Assembly (NCBI RefSeq): GCF_004353915.1
Contig: NZ_SMRP01000005.1
Location: forward strand, 356,515-420,514
DNA length: 64,000 nucleotides
Direction: 5' to 3'
Origin: Paraburkholderia silviterrae
GTDB taxonomy: Bacteria; Pseudomonadota; Gammaproteobacteria; Burkholderiales; Burkholderiaceae
Below, piece by piece: positions 9,034-18,489 of the stretch (the first letter of the stretch is position 1; each line of letters starts with the position of its first letter). A program made the translations under genes and the position numbers. The notes under the pieces are model-generated. The model was not told the DNA's origin. It did not search any database and was given only the letters and a program-made list of their open reading frames with translations.

Positions 9034-10110
9034 GTGAATGCCGATCAGGATTATCCGCGTAGCGACCCGCTCATCGCGCCCGAATCTCCGCGCGCGGTCG
9101 AATCGACGGGTGACTGCGGCGAAAATCTCGAGTACGACGAGGCGTTCATCGAACTCGAACGCACCGTCGCCGGCGTTGGCGACCAGCAATATGGCGACAC
9201 ACTCATTGCCGCTGTCGCGCCGGACTGGCAACGCGTCAAACAGCAGGCCGAAGCCCTGCTGCAGCGCTCGAAGGATCTGCGCGTCGTTGCATGGCTCACC
9301 CGGGCGTGGATGGAATTCACCGGGTTGGCGGGATACGCGAAAGGTTTGGCGCTGGTTGCCGAATTGCTCGACAGCCGTTGGGACGACGTGCATCCGCGTA
9401 TCGAAATCGACGATGACGGGCAACCCGACCCGTTCTCCCGCACGAACGCGCTGCAGGCTTTCTTCTCGCTGGAGGCACTCGGTGCCCGCGCTCGCGCGGC
9501 TACCCTGCTGCAAGTACGCAGTGTCGATTTTCCGCTGCGTAAAGTCGCGGCACTGCTCGACGGCTCCGCGGAGCACGAAGGTGGCATCACACGGCAAGAA
9601 CTGTGCGTCGCGCTCAACGCGCAACGCGCCTCGCTCGACATCGTCGGCCGATTGCTCACCCACATCGAGCACCTTCGGCGCACGGTGTCGGAGCGCCTGG
9701 ACGAGGCATGGGTACCCGACATTAGCGCGGTGGAAAAGCCCTTGCTCGCGGTGTCCTCGCTGCTAACGCAAAGCGCGGTGCCTGACGCTGCGGCATCGAC
9801 GCACGCGTCTGCCATCGCATCGGCGCAATCAGCTAAATCAGCGCTATCGGCACAGTCGGCAGCCGCAAAAGGCGCGGCATCCGCAAGCCCGAGCCATTCG
9901 GGCGAGGTGCGTTCGCGCGAAGACGCGAACCTCTTGCTCGAAAAGGTCTGCATCTATCTCGAGTCCTGCGAGCCCGCCCACCCCTCGTCGTTGCTGATCC
10001 GCCGCGCCCAGCGCCTGCTGCACATGACGTTCTACGAAATCATTCGCGACATGTCGCCAGAGGCCATCCCGCATATCGACCTGCTAGCCGGTCTCGGCGG
10101 CAACGCCTGA
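9034..10110 (+). CDS. tssA: T6SS baseplate/sheath-assembly protein TssA
   Basis: A 358-residue TssA-like protein. The N-terminal ImpA domain (about 20-125) includes LEYDEAFIELE and LLDSRWDDVHPRIEIDDDGQ. A Ser/Ala-rich linker follows (about 245-290), then a short C-terminal domain with PSSLLIRRAQRLLHMTFYEI. TssA primes baseplate assembly and sheath polymerisation. The start is GTG 9034, with GAGGA at 9021-9025, 8 bases upstream; a nearby ATG at 9038 is in another frame. It opens the T6SS operon, and tssB follows after 60 bases. Confidence 0.88.
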   Translation: MNADQDYPRSDPLIAPESPRAVESTGDCGENLEYDEAFIELERTVAGVGDQQYGDTLIAAVAPDWQRVKQQAEALLQRSKDLRVVAWLTRAWMEFTGLAGYAKGLALVAELLDSRWDDVHPRIEIDDDGQPDPFSRTNALQAFFSLEALGARARAATLLQVRSVDFPLRKVAALLDGSAEHEGGITRQELCVALNAQRASLDIVGRLLTHIEHLRRTVSERLDEAWVPDISAVEKPLLAVSSLLTQSAVPDAAASTHASAIASAQSAKSALSAQSAAAKGAASASPSHSGEVRSREDANLLLEKVCIYLESCEPAHPSSLLIRRAQRLLHMTFYEIIRDMSPEAIPHIDLLAGLGGNA

Positions 10111-10170
10111 CGCAGCCTTGCTACCGGTTTTCATGACTCAGCCCTCCCTTTCATATATAGGACTCCGAAA

Positions 10171-10722
10171 ATGAGCGATTCAAAATCGACGGGACAGAAA
10201 TTCATTGGGCGTAATCGCGCACCACGGGTTCAAATCGAATACGACGTAGAGACATACGGCAGCAACCAGAGCGTCGACATTCCGTTTGTCATGGGCGTTT
10301 TGTCCGATCTGGCGGGCAAGTCCAATCAGCAGCAGCCGAGCCTCGAACAACGCAAGTTCCTGGAAATCGACGTCGACAACTTCGACGACCGGCTCAAGTC
10401 GGTGCAGCCGCGCGCGGCCTTCCATGTGCCCAACGAAGTTTCCGGCAACGGCATGTTGGCCGTCGACCTCAGCTTCGAGTCGATCGAAGACTTCTCGCCG
10501 GCTAGCGTCGCGCGCATGGTGCCCGAGCTGAACCAGTTGCTGATGGCCCGGCGCCAGCTCTCGAACCTGCTCTCCTATATGGACGGCAAGAGCAATGCCG
10601 AGGCGATGCTCATGCAGGCGCTAAAGAGCCGCCCGTTGCTCGAATCGATCGCCCGTCTCACTGACCAGACTCACAACCAGCCGACGGGCTCGCCGTCGGA
10701 CGGCGACGAACCCGAAGCATGA
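10171..10722 (+). CDS. tssB: T6SS contractile sheath small subunit TssB
   Basis: A 183-residue VipA/TssB protein of normal length. It has FIGRNRAPRVQIEYDVE near the start, VDIPFVMGVLSDLAGK, and the C-terminal helix VPELNQLLMARRQLSNLLSY that pairs with TssC. TssB and TssC build the contractile sheath around the Hcp tube. The AGGA at 10159-10162 is a ribosome site. The stop overlaps the start of tssC by ATGA. Confidence 0.95.
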   Translation: MSDSKSTGQKFIGRNRAPRVQIEYDVETYGSNQSVDIPFVMGVLSDLAGKSNQQQPSLEQRKFLEIDVDNFDDRLKSVQPRAAFHVPNEVSGNGMLAVDLSFESIEDFSPASVARMVPELNQLLMARRQLSNLLSYMDGKSNAEAMLMQALKSRPLLESIARLTDQTHNQPTGSPSDGDEPEA

Positions 10723-12275
10723 CGGCACCGCCCGCCTTGCAGCCCAACCAACTGCCTCCCGGTGAAACTTTCATGAAGACTGCCGAAGCCATATTGCAGA
10801 CGACGACCATCGACTTCCCGTCGAACGATGCGTTCGCTGTCGCGCTCGTCGACGAGCTCAATCCGCGCAGCGACCGCGCGCGTGACGCCATCGACACAGC
10901 GGTCAAGACACTCGCGCTCCAGGCGCTCGAGAACGCAGTCGTCGTATCGGACGACGCCTACCAGACGATTCAGACGATCATTGCGGAGATCGATCGCAAG
11001 CTATCGAATCAGGTCAACAAGATCATCCACCATGCCGAATTCCAGCAGCTCGAATCAGCATGGCGCGGCCTGCATTACCTCGTGACGAACAGCGAGACGA
11101 ACGAGCAGTTGAAGATCCGCTATATGCCTGTCACGAAGACGGAGTTAAACCGCTCGTTGAAACGTTACAAAGGCGTCGCGTGGGACCAGAGCCCGATCTT
11201 CAAGAAGATCTACGAAGAGGAGTATGGCCAGTTCGGCGGCGAGCCGCTCGGCTGTCTCGTGGGCGACTATTACTTCGACCACGGGCCACAAGACGTGGAA
11301 ATGCTCGGTGAGATCGCGAAAATCTCAGCCGCAGCACACTGCCCGTTCATTAGCGGCGCCTCGCCGGCCGTGATGCAGATGGAGTCCTGGCAGGAACTGT
11401 CGAATCCACGCGATCTGACCAAGATTTTCCAGAACAGCGAATACGCGGCATGGACGCATCTGCGCAAATCCGACGACGCACGCTATCTCGGCTTGACGAT
11501 GCCGCGCTTTCTTGCCCGCCTGCCCTACGGCGCGCGCACGAACCCCGTGGAAGCGTTCGATTTCGAAGAAGACGTCGACGGCGCAACACATGATCGCTAT
11601 GCGTGGATCAATGCCGCCTACGCCATGGCGACCAATATCAACCGCTCGTTCCGCCATTTTGGCTGGTGCACGTCGATTCGCGGCGTCGAATCGGGCGGTG
11701 CGGTGGAAGATTTGCCCGCACATACGTTCCCGACCGACGACGGCGGCATCGACATGAAATGCCCGACCGAAATCGCCATCAGCGACCGCCGCGAGGCCGA
11801 GCTCGCGAAGAACGGCTTCATGCCATTCGTGCACCGGAAGAACTCCACGGTTGCGGCGTTCCTTGGCGCGCAGTCGCTGCAAAAGCCCGCCGAGTACCAC
11901 GATGCGCTCGCCACCGAGAACGCCAAGCTCGCTGCGCGTCTGCCTTATATCTTCGCCTGCAGCCGGTTCGCTCACTACCTGAAATGCATCGTGCGCGACA
12001 AGGTGGGTTCCTTCAAGGAGCGCGACGAGATGCAAGCGTGGCTCAACGACTGGATCATGCATTACGTCGACGGCGATCCCCAGAATTCCTCGCAGGAAAC
12101 CAAGGCGCGCAAGCCGTTGGCCGCTGCGCGGGTCGTGCTCGAAGAGCTGGAGGACAACCCGGGTTATTACAGCGCCAAATTCTTCCTGCGCCCGCACTAT
12201 CAGCTCGAAGGTCTCACCGTATCCCTACGGCTTGTCTCGAAGGTTCCCGCACTCAATGGGGCCGCCTCGGGCTAA
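10719..12275 (+). CDS. tssC: T6SS contractile sheath large subunit TssC
   Basis: A 518-residue VipB/TssC protein. Recognisable segments are FQQLESAWRGLHYLV, FGGEPLGCLVGDYYFDHGP, MEMLGEIAKISAAAHCPFIS-like text near residue 200, and a C-terminal part with YFDHG-type and HYLKCIVRDKVGSF motifs. The ATG at 10719 overlaps the tssB stop and would add 18 residues before a second Met (10773) that better matches the usual family start; either is possible. The sheath formed with TssB is normally recycled by ClpV, which is not encoded in this cluster. Confidence 0.95.
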   Translation: MTAPPALQPNQLPPGETFMKTAEAILQTTTIDFPSNDAFAVALVDELNPRSDRARDAIDTAVKTLALQALENAVVVSDDAYQTIQTIIAEIDRKLSNQVNKIIHHAEFQQLESAWRGLHYLVTNSETNEQLKIRYMPVTKTELNRSLKRYKGVAWDQSPIFKKIYEEEYGQFGGEPLGCLVGDYYFDHGPQDVEMLGEIAKISAAAHCPFISGASPAVMQMESWQELSNPRDLTKIFQNSEYAAWTHLRKSDDARYLGLTMPRFLARLPYGARTNPVEAFDFEEDVDGATHDRYAWINAAYAMATNINRSFRHFGWCTSIRGVESGGAVEDLPAHTFPTDDGGIDMKCPTEIAISDRREAELAKNGFMPFVHRKNSTVAAFLGAQSLQKPAEYHDALATENAKLAARLPYIFACSRFAHYLKCIVRDKVGSFKERDEMQAWLNDWIMHYVDGDPQNSSQETKARKPLAAARVVLEELEDNPGYYSAKFFLRPHYQLEGLTVSLRLVSKVPALNGAASG

Positions 12276-12316
12276 GCCACTTCCTGACGTCCCTTATCAA
12301 CCCATAGGAGAACGTA

Positions 12317-12799
12317 ATGTCTGTAGATATGTATATGCTCGTGGACGGCGCCAGCGGCGAATCGAAGGATGCCAACCATAAAGGCTGGACCGACATCCTG
12401 TCGTATTCGTGGGGCGCGAACCAGCCCGGCTCGATGTCGACCGGCGGCGGCGGCGGCATCGGCAAGGTCAGCTTCGACGACCTCACGGTGCAAGCCTATG
12501 CCGACAAGGCCACCCCCGCGATCCTCAAGTACTGCGCAAACGGCAAGCACCTCCCGCAGATCCAGCTGTCGATCTGCAAGGCGGGTGGCTCGCAGGTCGA
12601 ATACAAGCGCGTCACGCTCACGGATGTGCTCGTCGTCGCGGTGCAGCAGAACGCCGACCAGAACTCCGAAGCCGTGAAGATCACCTACCGCTTCCAGGCG
12701 GCCAAGGTCAAGCAGCAATACTGGGAGCAGACCGATCAGGGCGGCAAGGGCAGCGAAAGCGTGCTCTCCTGGAACATCAAGGAAAACCGCGAGATGTAA
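12317..12799 (+). CDS. hcp: T6SS inner tube protein Hcp (TssD)
   Basis: A 160-residue Hcp-family protein with the usual opening DMYMLVDGASGESKD, then WTDILSYSWGANQPGS and a C-terminal strand SVLSWNIKENREM. Hcp hexamers stack into the tube that is fired out of the cell and carries VgrG at its tip. AGGAG at 12306-12310 is a good ribosome site 6 bases before the ATG. A perfect 32-bp palindrome follows 38 bases after the stop and may stabilise this highly expressed message. Confidence 0.95.
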   Translation: MSVDMYMLVDGASGESKDANHKGWTDILSYSWGANQPGSMSTGGGGGIGKVSFDDLTVQAYADKATPAILKYCANGKHLPQIQLSICKAGGSQVEYKRVTLTDVLVVAVQQNADQNSEAVKITYRFQAAKVKQQYWEQTDQGGKGSESVLSWNIKENREM

Positions 12800-12837
12800 C
12801 GCGCCTTTAGTTTTTCGACAGCACATTTAGTTATACA

Positions 12838-12869
12838 GAATGTACAGGCGGCCGGCCGCCTGTACATTC
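12838..12869. promoter_or_regulatory. 32-bp perfect palindrome between hcp and tssE
   Basis: GAATGTACAGGCGGCC (12838-12853) is followed directly by its exact reverse complement (12854-12869). As RNA it folds to a long GC-rich hairpin. There is no T tract after it, so it is not a classical terminator. It sits 38 bases after hcp and 22 before tssE, where it could protect the hcp 3' end or lower read-through and translation of tssE. Confidence 0.75.
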
Positions 12870-12891
12870 CTGCTTTCACGTATCGCCAGCC

Positions 12892-13413
12892 ATGAGTCAC
12901 GTCACGATGCCGCCCTCCGCAGTGCTCGAAGATGTCCAGCGCCGCTACCCGCCCTGCCTGTTCGATCGCCTGATCGCGGGCCGTGAGCCGGTGCGCGCGG
13001 CCAACGACGTCCGACGCAAGTCGCTCCACGAAGCCGTGCTGCGCGACCTCGCGTGGCTGCTCGGCAGCATCAACACGCGCGGCGTGAACAATTTGCGCGA
13101 GTTCCCGCATATCGCCGCCTCGGTCCTCAATTTCGGCATTCCCGCGCTGGAGCACGTGACGTTGCAAGCCGAGGCTGCGCGGCTTCTCGAAGTCGAGGTG
13201 CGCGAGGCGATTGTGCGCTTCGAGCCGCGCCTCGCGCGCGAATCGCTCGACGTCCAATGCCGGCCGGCCACCACGCCGGGCGGACAGCCTTGTCTCGAAC
13301 TGCGCATCGAAGGGGACTTGATCGCGCTGCCTACCTCCACCCGGATCGTCGTGGTCGCGGATTTCGTCGAGGCGGGTGAAGGACTCGTATTCAGGGCGCG
13401 AGGCACCTCATGA
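12892..13413 (+). CDS. tssE: T6SS baseplate wedge protein TssE (gp25-like)
   Basis: A 173-residue protein of the phage gp25/TssE family, seen in RKSLHEAVLRDLAWLLGS, FPHIAASVLNFGIPAL and PCLELRIEGDLIALPTSTR. TssE is part of the baseplate wedge that starts sheath polymerisation. The ATG at 12892 has only a weak ribosome site and lies just beyond the palindrome at 12838-12869. Its stop overlaps the tssF start (ATGA). Confidence 0.9.
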   Translation: MSHVTMPPSAVLEDVQRRYPPCLFDRLIAGREPVRAANDVRRKSLHEAVLRDLAWLLGSINTRGVNNLREFPHIAASVLNFGIPALEHVTLQAEAARLLEVEVREAIVRFEPRLARESLDVQCRPATTPGGQPCLELRIEGDLIALPTSTRIVVVADFVEAGEGLVFRARGTS

Positions 13414-15287
13414 CCCACACGCGTCTGCTCGATTACTACAACCGGGAACTCGCCTACCTGCGCGAGCTCGGCTCCGAATTCGCCTCGGCATTTCCCGGCG
13501 CCGCCGCCCAGCTCGGCATGCGCGACACCCAGACTGCCGACCCGTTCGTCGAGCGCCTGCTCGAAGGCTTCGCGTTTCTGGCCGCACGCATCCACCTGAA
13601 GATGGATGCCGAGTTCCCGCGCTTTTCCGAGCGCCTGCTGGACGTCGTCTATCCGCATTACCTCTCGCCCACGCCCTCGATGGCGATCGTGGCGCTGCAA
13701 CCCAATCTGCTTGCGGGCTCGATGCACTCGGGCTACACGCTGCCGGCCGGCTCCGCGCTGAAGGCGCAGCTCGCCGAGGGCGAACAGACGGCCTGTGAAT
13801 TTCGTACTGCGCACGAAGTGACGCTATGGCCGCTCGAAGTTGTCGACGTCAAGTTGCGCGCCGACGCCAGCGCATTGCCGCTTTCGCGCTGGCCGCTCGG
13901 CGGCAGGCAGGTGGGCGGCGCGCTACACATCACACTGCGCGCGCATGGCGTCACCGATATTCGCGAGCTGCCAATCGGCAAGCTCACGTTCTTTGCGAGC
14001 GCGCAGGACGCGATCGCCCATCCCTTGATCGAGCGCGTGCTGGCACACAGCGTCGGCGTGTGCTGCCACAGCGAAGACGATGGAGCGCAGCGCGCCGTAT
14101 GGCTCGGCACGGATGCGATCCGTCACGAAGGCTTCGACGCCGGGCAAGCCATGTTGCCCTCGCGGCAAAGTGCCTTCGAGGGATATCGGCTATTGCAGGA
14201 GTATTTCGCGTTCCCGGAGCGCCTCGCGTTTTTCAGCCTCAACAAGCTGGACCAGGCGCTGCCCGGCCTGCGCGGCCGCATGTTCACATTGACGGTCCTG
14301 CTCGACCGGAGCGCGCCCGAGCTCGAGCGCGCGGTCGACGCACGCAGCCTCGCGCTCCATTGCACGCCGGTCGTCAATCTCTTCGAGCGGCGCACGGATC
14401 ACATCGCCATTTCGCCAGCGCGCCACGAGCATCATCTGGTCGTCGACCGAATGCAGCCCACCGATTTCGAGATTTTCTCCATCCGCAAAATCACGGGTCA
14501 ATCGCAAGCCGGCACGGCCAATGTCGACTTCTTCCCGTTCTATGGCGGCCCTGACAATGCGTCGATGCAGCGCGGCCGCTACTTCTCCGTGCGCCGCGAA
14601 CCCCGGCCCATTGCGCCCAACGCCGCGCGCTCGGCAACCCGCGCGACCTACCCGGGCAGCGAGGTGTACGTGTCGCTCGTCGACCAGCACGATGCGCCCT
14701 GGCCCGAGGCGCTGCGTCACATCAGCGCCGATGCGCTCTGCACCAACCGGCATCTGCCGCTGTCGATTCCGTTGCATAACGCAACGGATTTCACCTTGCG
14801 CGCGTCGTGCCCCGTGGACACCATCAAGGTCCTGCGCGGACCGACCTCGCCTCGCGGCGCGCTGGCCGAAGGTCAATTGACATGGCGGCTCATCAGTCAT
14901 CTCGGGCTCGACTATCTGGGCCTCGTGGATGCCGGCCAAAGCGATGGCTCGCAGACACTGCGCGAACTGCTGCGTCTCTACGCCGATGGCGCCCGCAGCA
15001 ATCTGCTCGCCCAGATCGACGGCGTGCGCAGCGTGCGAATCACGCCCGCGTACCGGCGCCTGCCGCATCCGGGGCCGGTCATGGTGGGACGGGGGGTGTC
15101 CATCTCGCTGCTGCTCGACGAGCTGGCGTTCGCGGGCGGCAGCACGTACCTCTTCGAAGCGGTGCTGGAGCAATTCCTCGCGCGGCATGTTTCGATCAAC
15201 AGCTTCAGCGAACTCGCGGTATCGACGCTGCAGCGCGGCAAGATCCGGCGCTGGCCTTCACGTATCGGCAGGCGGCCCGCCGTATGA
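13410..15287 (+). CDS. tssF: T6SS baseplate protein TssF
   Basis: A 625-residue TssF/VasA protein of typical length. The opening LLDYYNRELAYLRELGSEFA, then DPFVERLLEGFAFLAARIHLKMDAEFP (split here as two known family blocks) and LLDVVYPHYLSPTPSM are diagnostic. TssF forms the baseplate wedge with TssG, TssE and TssK. It begins at ATG 13410, overlapping tssE, and ends overlapping tssG, so tssE-F-G are probably translationally coupled. Confidence 0.94.
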   Translation: MTHTRLLDYYNRELAYLRELGSEFASAFPGAAAQLGMRDTQTADPFVERLLEGFAFLAARIHLKMDAEFPRFSERLLDVVYPHYLSPTPSMAIVALQPNLLAGSMHSGYTLPAGSALKAQLAEGEQTACEFRTAHEVTLWPLEVVDVKLRADASALPLSRWPLGGRQVGGALHITLRAHGVTDIRELPIGKLTFFASAQDAIAHPLIERVLAHSVGVCCHSEDDGAQRAVWLGTDAIRHEGFDAGQAMLPSRQSAFEGYRLLQEYFAFPERLAFFSLNKLDQALPGLRGRMFTLTVLLDRSAPELERAVDARSLALHCTPVVNLFERRTDHIAISPARHEHHLVVDRMQPTDFEIFSIRKITGQSQAGTANVDFFPFYGGPDNASMQRGRYFSVRREPRPIAPNAARSATRATYPGSEVYVSLVDQHDAPWPEALRHISADALCTNRHLPLSIPLHNATDFTLRASCPVDTIKVLRGPTSPRGALAEGQLTWRLISHLGLDYLGLVDAGQSDGSQTLRELLRLYADGARSNLLAQIDGVRSVRITPAYRRLPHPGPVMVGRGVSISLLLDELAFAGGSTYLFEAVLEQFLARHVSINSFSELAVSTLQRGKIRRWPSRIGRRPAV

Positions 15288-16399
15288 ACGCACACAGCGC
15301 CCACGCATACGAAACGCCTTCGTGGTGGCATGAGGTCGAGACCGCCCCTTACGCGCACGACCTGTTTCAATTGCTGCGCCGGCTCGACGCGCAAGCCGCA
15401 CCCCATCCGCGCCTCGGGCGGGCATGGTCTCCTAGCGACGAGCCGGTGCGTATCGGCCAGCAGCCGTCACTCGCGTTTGCGCCCGCCGCGGTGGCGAGCG
15501 CGAGCACGAACGAAAACGCAGGCGGCGAACCGTTGCCTCATTTGTCGATTCACGGCTTCGGGCTGTTCGGGCCGAACGGTCCCTTGCCGCTGCATTTGAC
15601 GGAGTTCGCCAGAAACCGCTTGCGCAATCACGACGACCCCGTGCTGTGCGCCTTCGCCGATCTGTTCCATCACCGGCTCACCCTGCTGTTCTATCGCGCA
15701 TGGGCCGACGCGCAACCAACCGTGAGCGCCGACCGGGACGGCCATTCCTCTTTCGACCGCTACATCGCCTGCCTCGCGCATCTCGGTCTCGCGTCGTTGC
15801 CCCACGGCCACACGCCCGGCCCGCACGCGCTCTACGGCATGACCGGCCGGTTGGTGCGCAAAGCACGCGACGCACACGGCTTGCAGCAGATCCTCGCGGC
15901 GTGGCTGGGCATGCCGGTGCGCGTCGTCGAATGGGTCCCACAATGGATCGTGCTTGAGCGCCAGGACCGCGTGGTCCTGGGGCCGGCGAAACCTGGCGCG
16001 CGGCTCGGGGGCGGCGCGATGATCGGCGCGGCCGTGCGCGACGCGAGCAGCAAGTTCGAGATCCGCGTGGGTCAATTGACGCTCGAGCAGTTTCGCGCGC
16101 TGTTGCCCGGAACGACCACGATGAACGAGCTGACGTCATGGGTGCGCGCCTATGTCGGCCGCGAGTTCGCCTGGGATTTGCGGCTCGTGCTCGCCCACGA
16201 CGCCATTGTGCCGATCAGTCTTGGTGACACCACGCCGCTTGGGTGGGGCAGCTGGCTCGGCGCGCGCGGCGGCGCAACCGACACGGCGCATAGCGGCGAG
16301 TCCGGTGCCGACGATTTCGTCTATTCGCCCGAGCACGTCCTTGCAGCAGGCACAAAGCGACGCAGCAAGCCGCGTTCGTCCGCAGGGGTAGCGCCTTGA
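15284..16399 (+). CDS. tssG: T6SS baseplate protein TssG
   Basis: A 371-residue TssG/VasB protein. The family shows in APYAHDLFQLLRRLDAQA, VRIGQQPSLAFAPA, the segment HGFGLFGPNGPLPLHLTEFA, and FHHRLTLLFYRAWADAQPTV. It pairs with TssF in the baseplate. The start at 15284 overlaps the tssF stop by ATGA. In many T6SS loci clpV (tssH) follows tssG; here vgrG follows after 36 bases instead. Confidence 0.93.
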   Translation: MNAHSAHAYETPSWWHEVETAPYAHDLFQLLRRLDAQAAPHPRLGRAWSPSDEPVRIGQQPSLAFAPAAVASASTNENAGGEPLPHLSIHGFGLFGPNGPLPLHLTEFARNRLRNHDDPVLCAFADLFHHRLTLLFYRAWADAQPTVSADRDGHSSFDRYIACLAHLGLASLPHGHTPGPHALYGMTGRLVRKARDAHGLQQILAAWLGMPVRVVEWVPQWIVLERQDRVVLGPAKPGARLGGGAMIGAAVRDASSKFEIRVGQLTLEQFRALLPGTTTMNELTSWVRAYVGREFAWDLRLVLAHDAIVPISLGDTTPLGWGSWLGARGGATDTAHSGESGADDFVYSPEHVLAAGTKRRSKPRSSAGVAP

Positions 16400-16435
16400 G
16401 TCGCTTGCCTACCATGACCCGTTACAGATGCTGAC

Positions 16436-18475
16436 ATGATGCACAACGTTACCGCGACCTTGCCGCCCGGCTTCGAGACACTGAGCTTTCGCTCGCTCAA
16501 TGGCACCGAGAGGCTCTCGACCCTTTACACCTTCGATGTGCAAATGGTCAGCCCCAGCGCCGACCTCGATCTGAACGCGCTGACCGGCAAGCCGCTCAAC
16601 CTGAGCATCGCGACGCCCGATGCCCCCCCGCGCTACCTCGGCGGGCACATCGTGCGCTGCGAGTTTGCCGGCCGTGAATCCGATACCTCGCGCAGCTACG
16701 TCTACGCCCTCACCCTGCGCCCCTGGCTCTGGTATCTCACCCGGACCGTCGACTGCCGCATCTTCCAGAACCTGGCCGCCCCCGACATCGTGCGCCAGGT
16801 CCTGCAGACCTACGGCTTCGCCGTCGAGACGCGCCTCGCCGCACGCTACCGCACCTGGGACTACTGTGTGCAGTACCAGGAAAGCGACTTCGCGTTCATC
16901 AGCCGCATGATGGAGCGCGAGGGCATCTACTACTACTTCCGCCACGAGGCCGACCAGCAGGTGCTCGTGCTCATCGACGACATCGCCTCGCACGATCCGC
17001 TCGCCCTCTACCCCACGCTGCCCTGGCTCGCCTCCGACCACCTCGTGCGCCCGGACGAAGTCGGCGTGCAGGACTGGCGACCCGCCGTCGAGCTGCGCTC
17101 CGGCATCTTTGCCGTGAACGACCACGACTTCCGCAAGCCACGCGCCGATGTCTCGCAGCGCCGCGCCAACCCGCTCGGCAACGATCACGCCGGCTACGCG
17201 AAATACGACTGGCAGGCCGGCTACATCAACGCCGACGAGGGCGAGCGCTACGCCACCGTCCGGCTCGAAGAGGAGCAGGCTGGCCACGCCCAGAGCCGCG
17301 GCAGCACCCATGCGCGCACCATGGCGCCGGGCTACATCGTCACGCTCGAAGGCTGCCCGCGCAGCGCCGACAACGTCGCGAACCTGATCGTCGCGGTCAC
17401 GTACCGGCTCCAGGAAGGCGGCTATGCCAGCGGCAGCAGCGAGGCGCACTACGACTTCGACTTCGTCGTGCAGCCCAGCTCGCTGCCCTGGCGCGCGCCG
17501 AGCGTCACGCCCGTGCCGAGAGCCACCGGCCCGCAGACCGCCATCGTGGTCGGTCCTGCCGGCGAGACGATCTGGACCGACGAGTACGGCCGCGTGAAGC
17601 TGCAGTTCCGCTGGGACCGCTATGGCCAGGGCGACGAGAACAGCTCGTGCTGGGTGCGCGTATCGAGCGCCTGGGCCGGCACCGAGTTCGGTGCCCTGCA
17701 GGTGCCGCGCATCGGCCAGGAAGTCGTCGTCGACTTCCTCAACGGCGAGCTCGACCGTCCCCTCGTCACAGGCCGCATCTACAACGCCGAGCAAATGCCG
17801 CCGTTCAGCTTGCCGGGTGCGGCCACGCAAAGCGGCATCGTCACGCGCACGCCCGGCGGCACCACGGCCAACGCCAACATGCTGCGCTTCGAGGACAAGG
17901 CCGGCGCCGAGCAGGTGCTGCTGCACGCCGAGCGCAATCTCGACATCGCCGTCGAGAACAATGCGACGCACACCGTCGGCGCCGATCAGAACACGGTGAT
18001 CGACGGCAACTCGACTACGACCATCAACGGCAACTCGACCACGACCGTCAACGGCGACTCGACCACGACCGTCAATGGCAGAACTTACTCGACCGCCAAC
18101 GGCGACGTCTCCTCGATCGTCAACGCCAACACCAGCTCGATCGTCAACGGCAACGCGGTCACGGTGAACAACGGCAACGTGGTCGGGTTAATCAACGGCA
18201 CCTTGACACAGCTCGTCGTCGGCAACTCGCTGATTGGCTGTGTCGGCTCCCAGGAAATCATGGCCATCAACGGACTGCTCGCCCACGTCGTCATGGAAAT
18301 GGTGACCGGCCTGCAAGCGGCGGCCACCGGCGTCGCAATCGGCGCGACGGGCACGTCCATTGACGCCATCGGCTGCGCAATGAGCCAGACCGCATTCAGG
18401 CTCAGCAACACCCACATGGCCGTCGACGCGCTGGATATGCACGTGACGCACGTTGGCTGTTCCTGCACGTACTGA
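16436..18475 (+). CDS. vgrG: T6SS spike protein VgrG (TssI)
   Basis: A 679-residue VgrG. The N-terminal gp27-like part runs to about 340. The gp5 OB-fold follows (about 365-455), with WTDEYGRVKLQFRWDRYGQG and GQEVVVDFLNGELDRPLVTG. From about 480 comes a needle region that includes an 8-residue repeat (about 524-587, Asn-Gly and Thr rich), expected to form a beta-helix. The end (about 590-679) is Cys- and Gly-rich and has no recognised enzymatic domain, so this looks like a structural spike, not an evolved VgrG effector. It is followed by a DUF2169/DUF3540/DUF4150 tip cassette. Confidence 0.94.
   Translation: MMHNVTATLPPGFETLSFRSLNGTERLSTLYTFDVQMVSPSADLDLNALTGKPLNLSIATPDAPPRYLGGHIVRCEFAGRESDTSRSYVYALTLRPWLWYLTRTVDCRIFQNLAAPDIVRQVLQTYGFAVETRLAARYRTWDYCVQYQESDFAFISRMMEREGIYYYFRHEADQQVLVLIDDIASHDPLALYPTLPWLASDHLVRPDEVGVQDWRPAVELRSGIFAVNDHDFRKPRADVSQRRANPLGNDHAGYAKYDWQAGYINADEGERYATVRLEEEQAGHAQSRGSTHARTMAPGYIVTLEGCPRSADNVANLIVAVTYRLQEGGYASGSSEAHYDFDFVVQPSSLPWRAPSVTPVPRATGPQTAIVVGPAGETIWTDEYGRVKLQFRWDRYGQGDENSSCWVRVSSAWAGTEFGALQVPRIGQEVVVDFLNGELDRPLVTGRIYNAEQMPPFSLPGAATQSGIVTRTPGGTTANANMLRFEDKAGAEQVLLHAERNLDIAVENNATHTVGADQNTVIDGNSTTTINGNSTTTVNGDSTTTVNGRTYSTANGDVSSIVNANTSSIVNGNAVTVNNGNVVGLINGTLTQLVVGNSLIGCVGSQEIMAINGLLAHVVMEMVTGLQAAATGVAIGATGTSIDAIGCAMSQTAFRLSNTHMAVDALDMHVTHVGCSCTY
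18005..18196. repeat. 24-bp in-frame tandem repeats in vgrG
   Basis: Eight consecutive 24-bp units (8 residues each) run from 18005 to 18196. The first three are nearly identical (GGCAACTCGACTACGACCAT and variants, encoding Gly-Asn-Ser-Thr-Thr-Thr-Ile/Val-Asn); later units are diverged. They build the beta-helical needle of the spike. Identical neighbouring units could expand or contract by slippage. Confidence 0.85.
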
Positions 18476-18489
18476 CGAACAGGCCCTCC

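Noticed and set aside
8832..9062. 76-codon plus-strand frame ahead of tssA
   Set aside because: It overlaps the tssA start in another frame, has no ribosome site, and its composition does not look coding.
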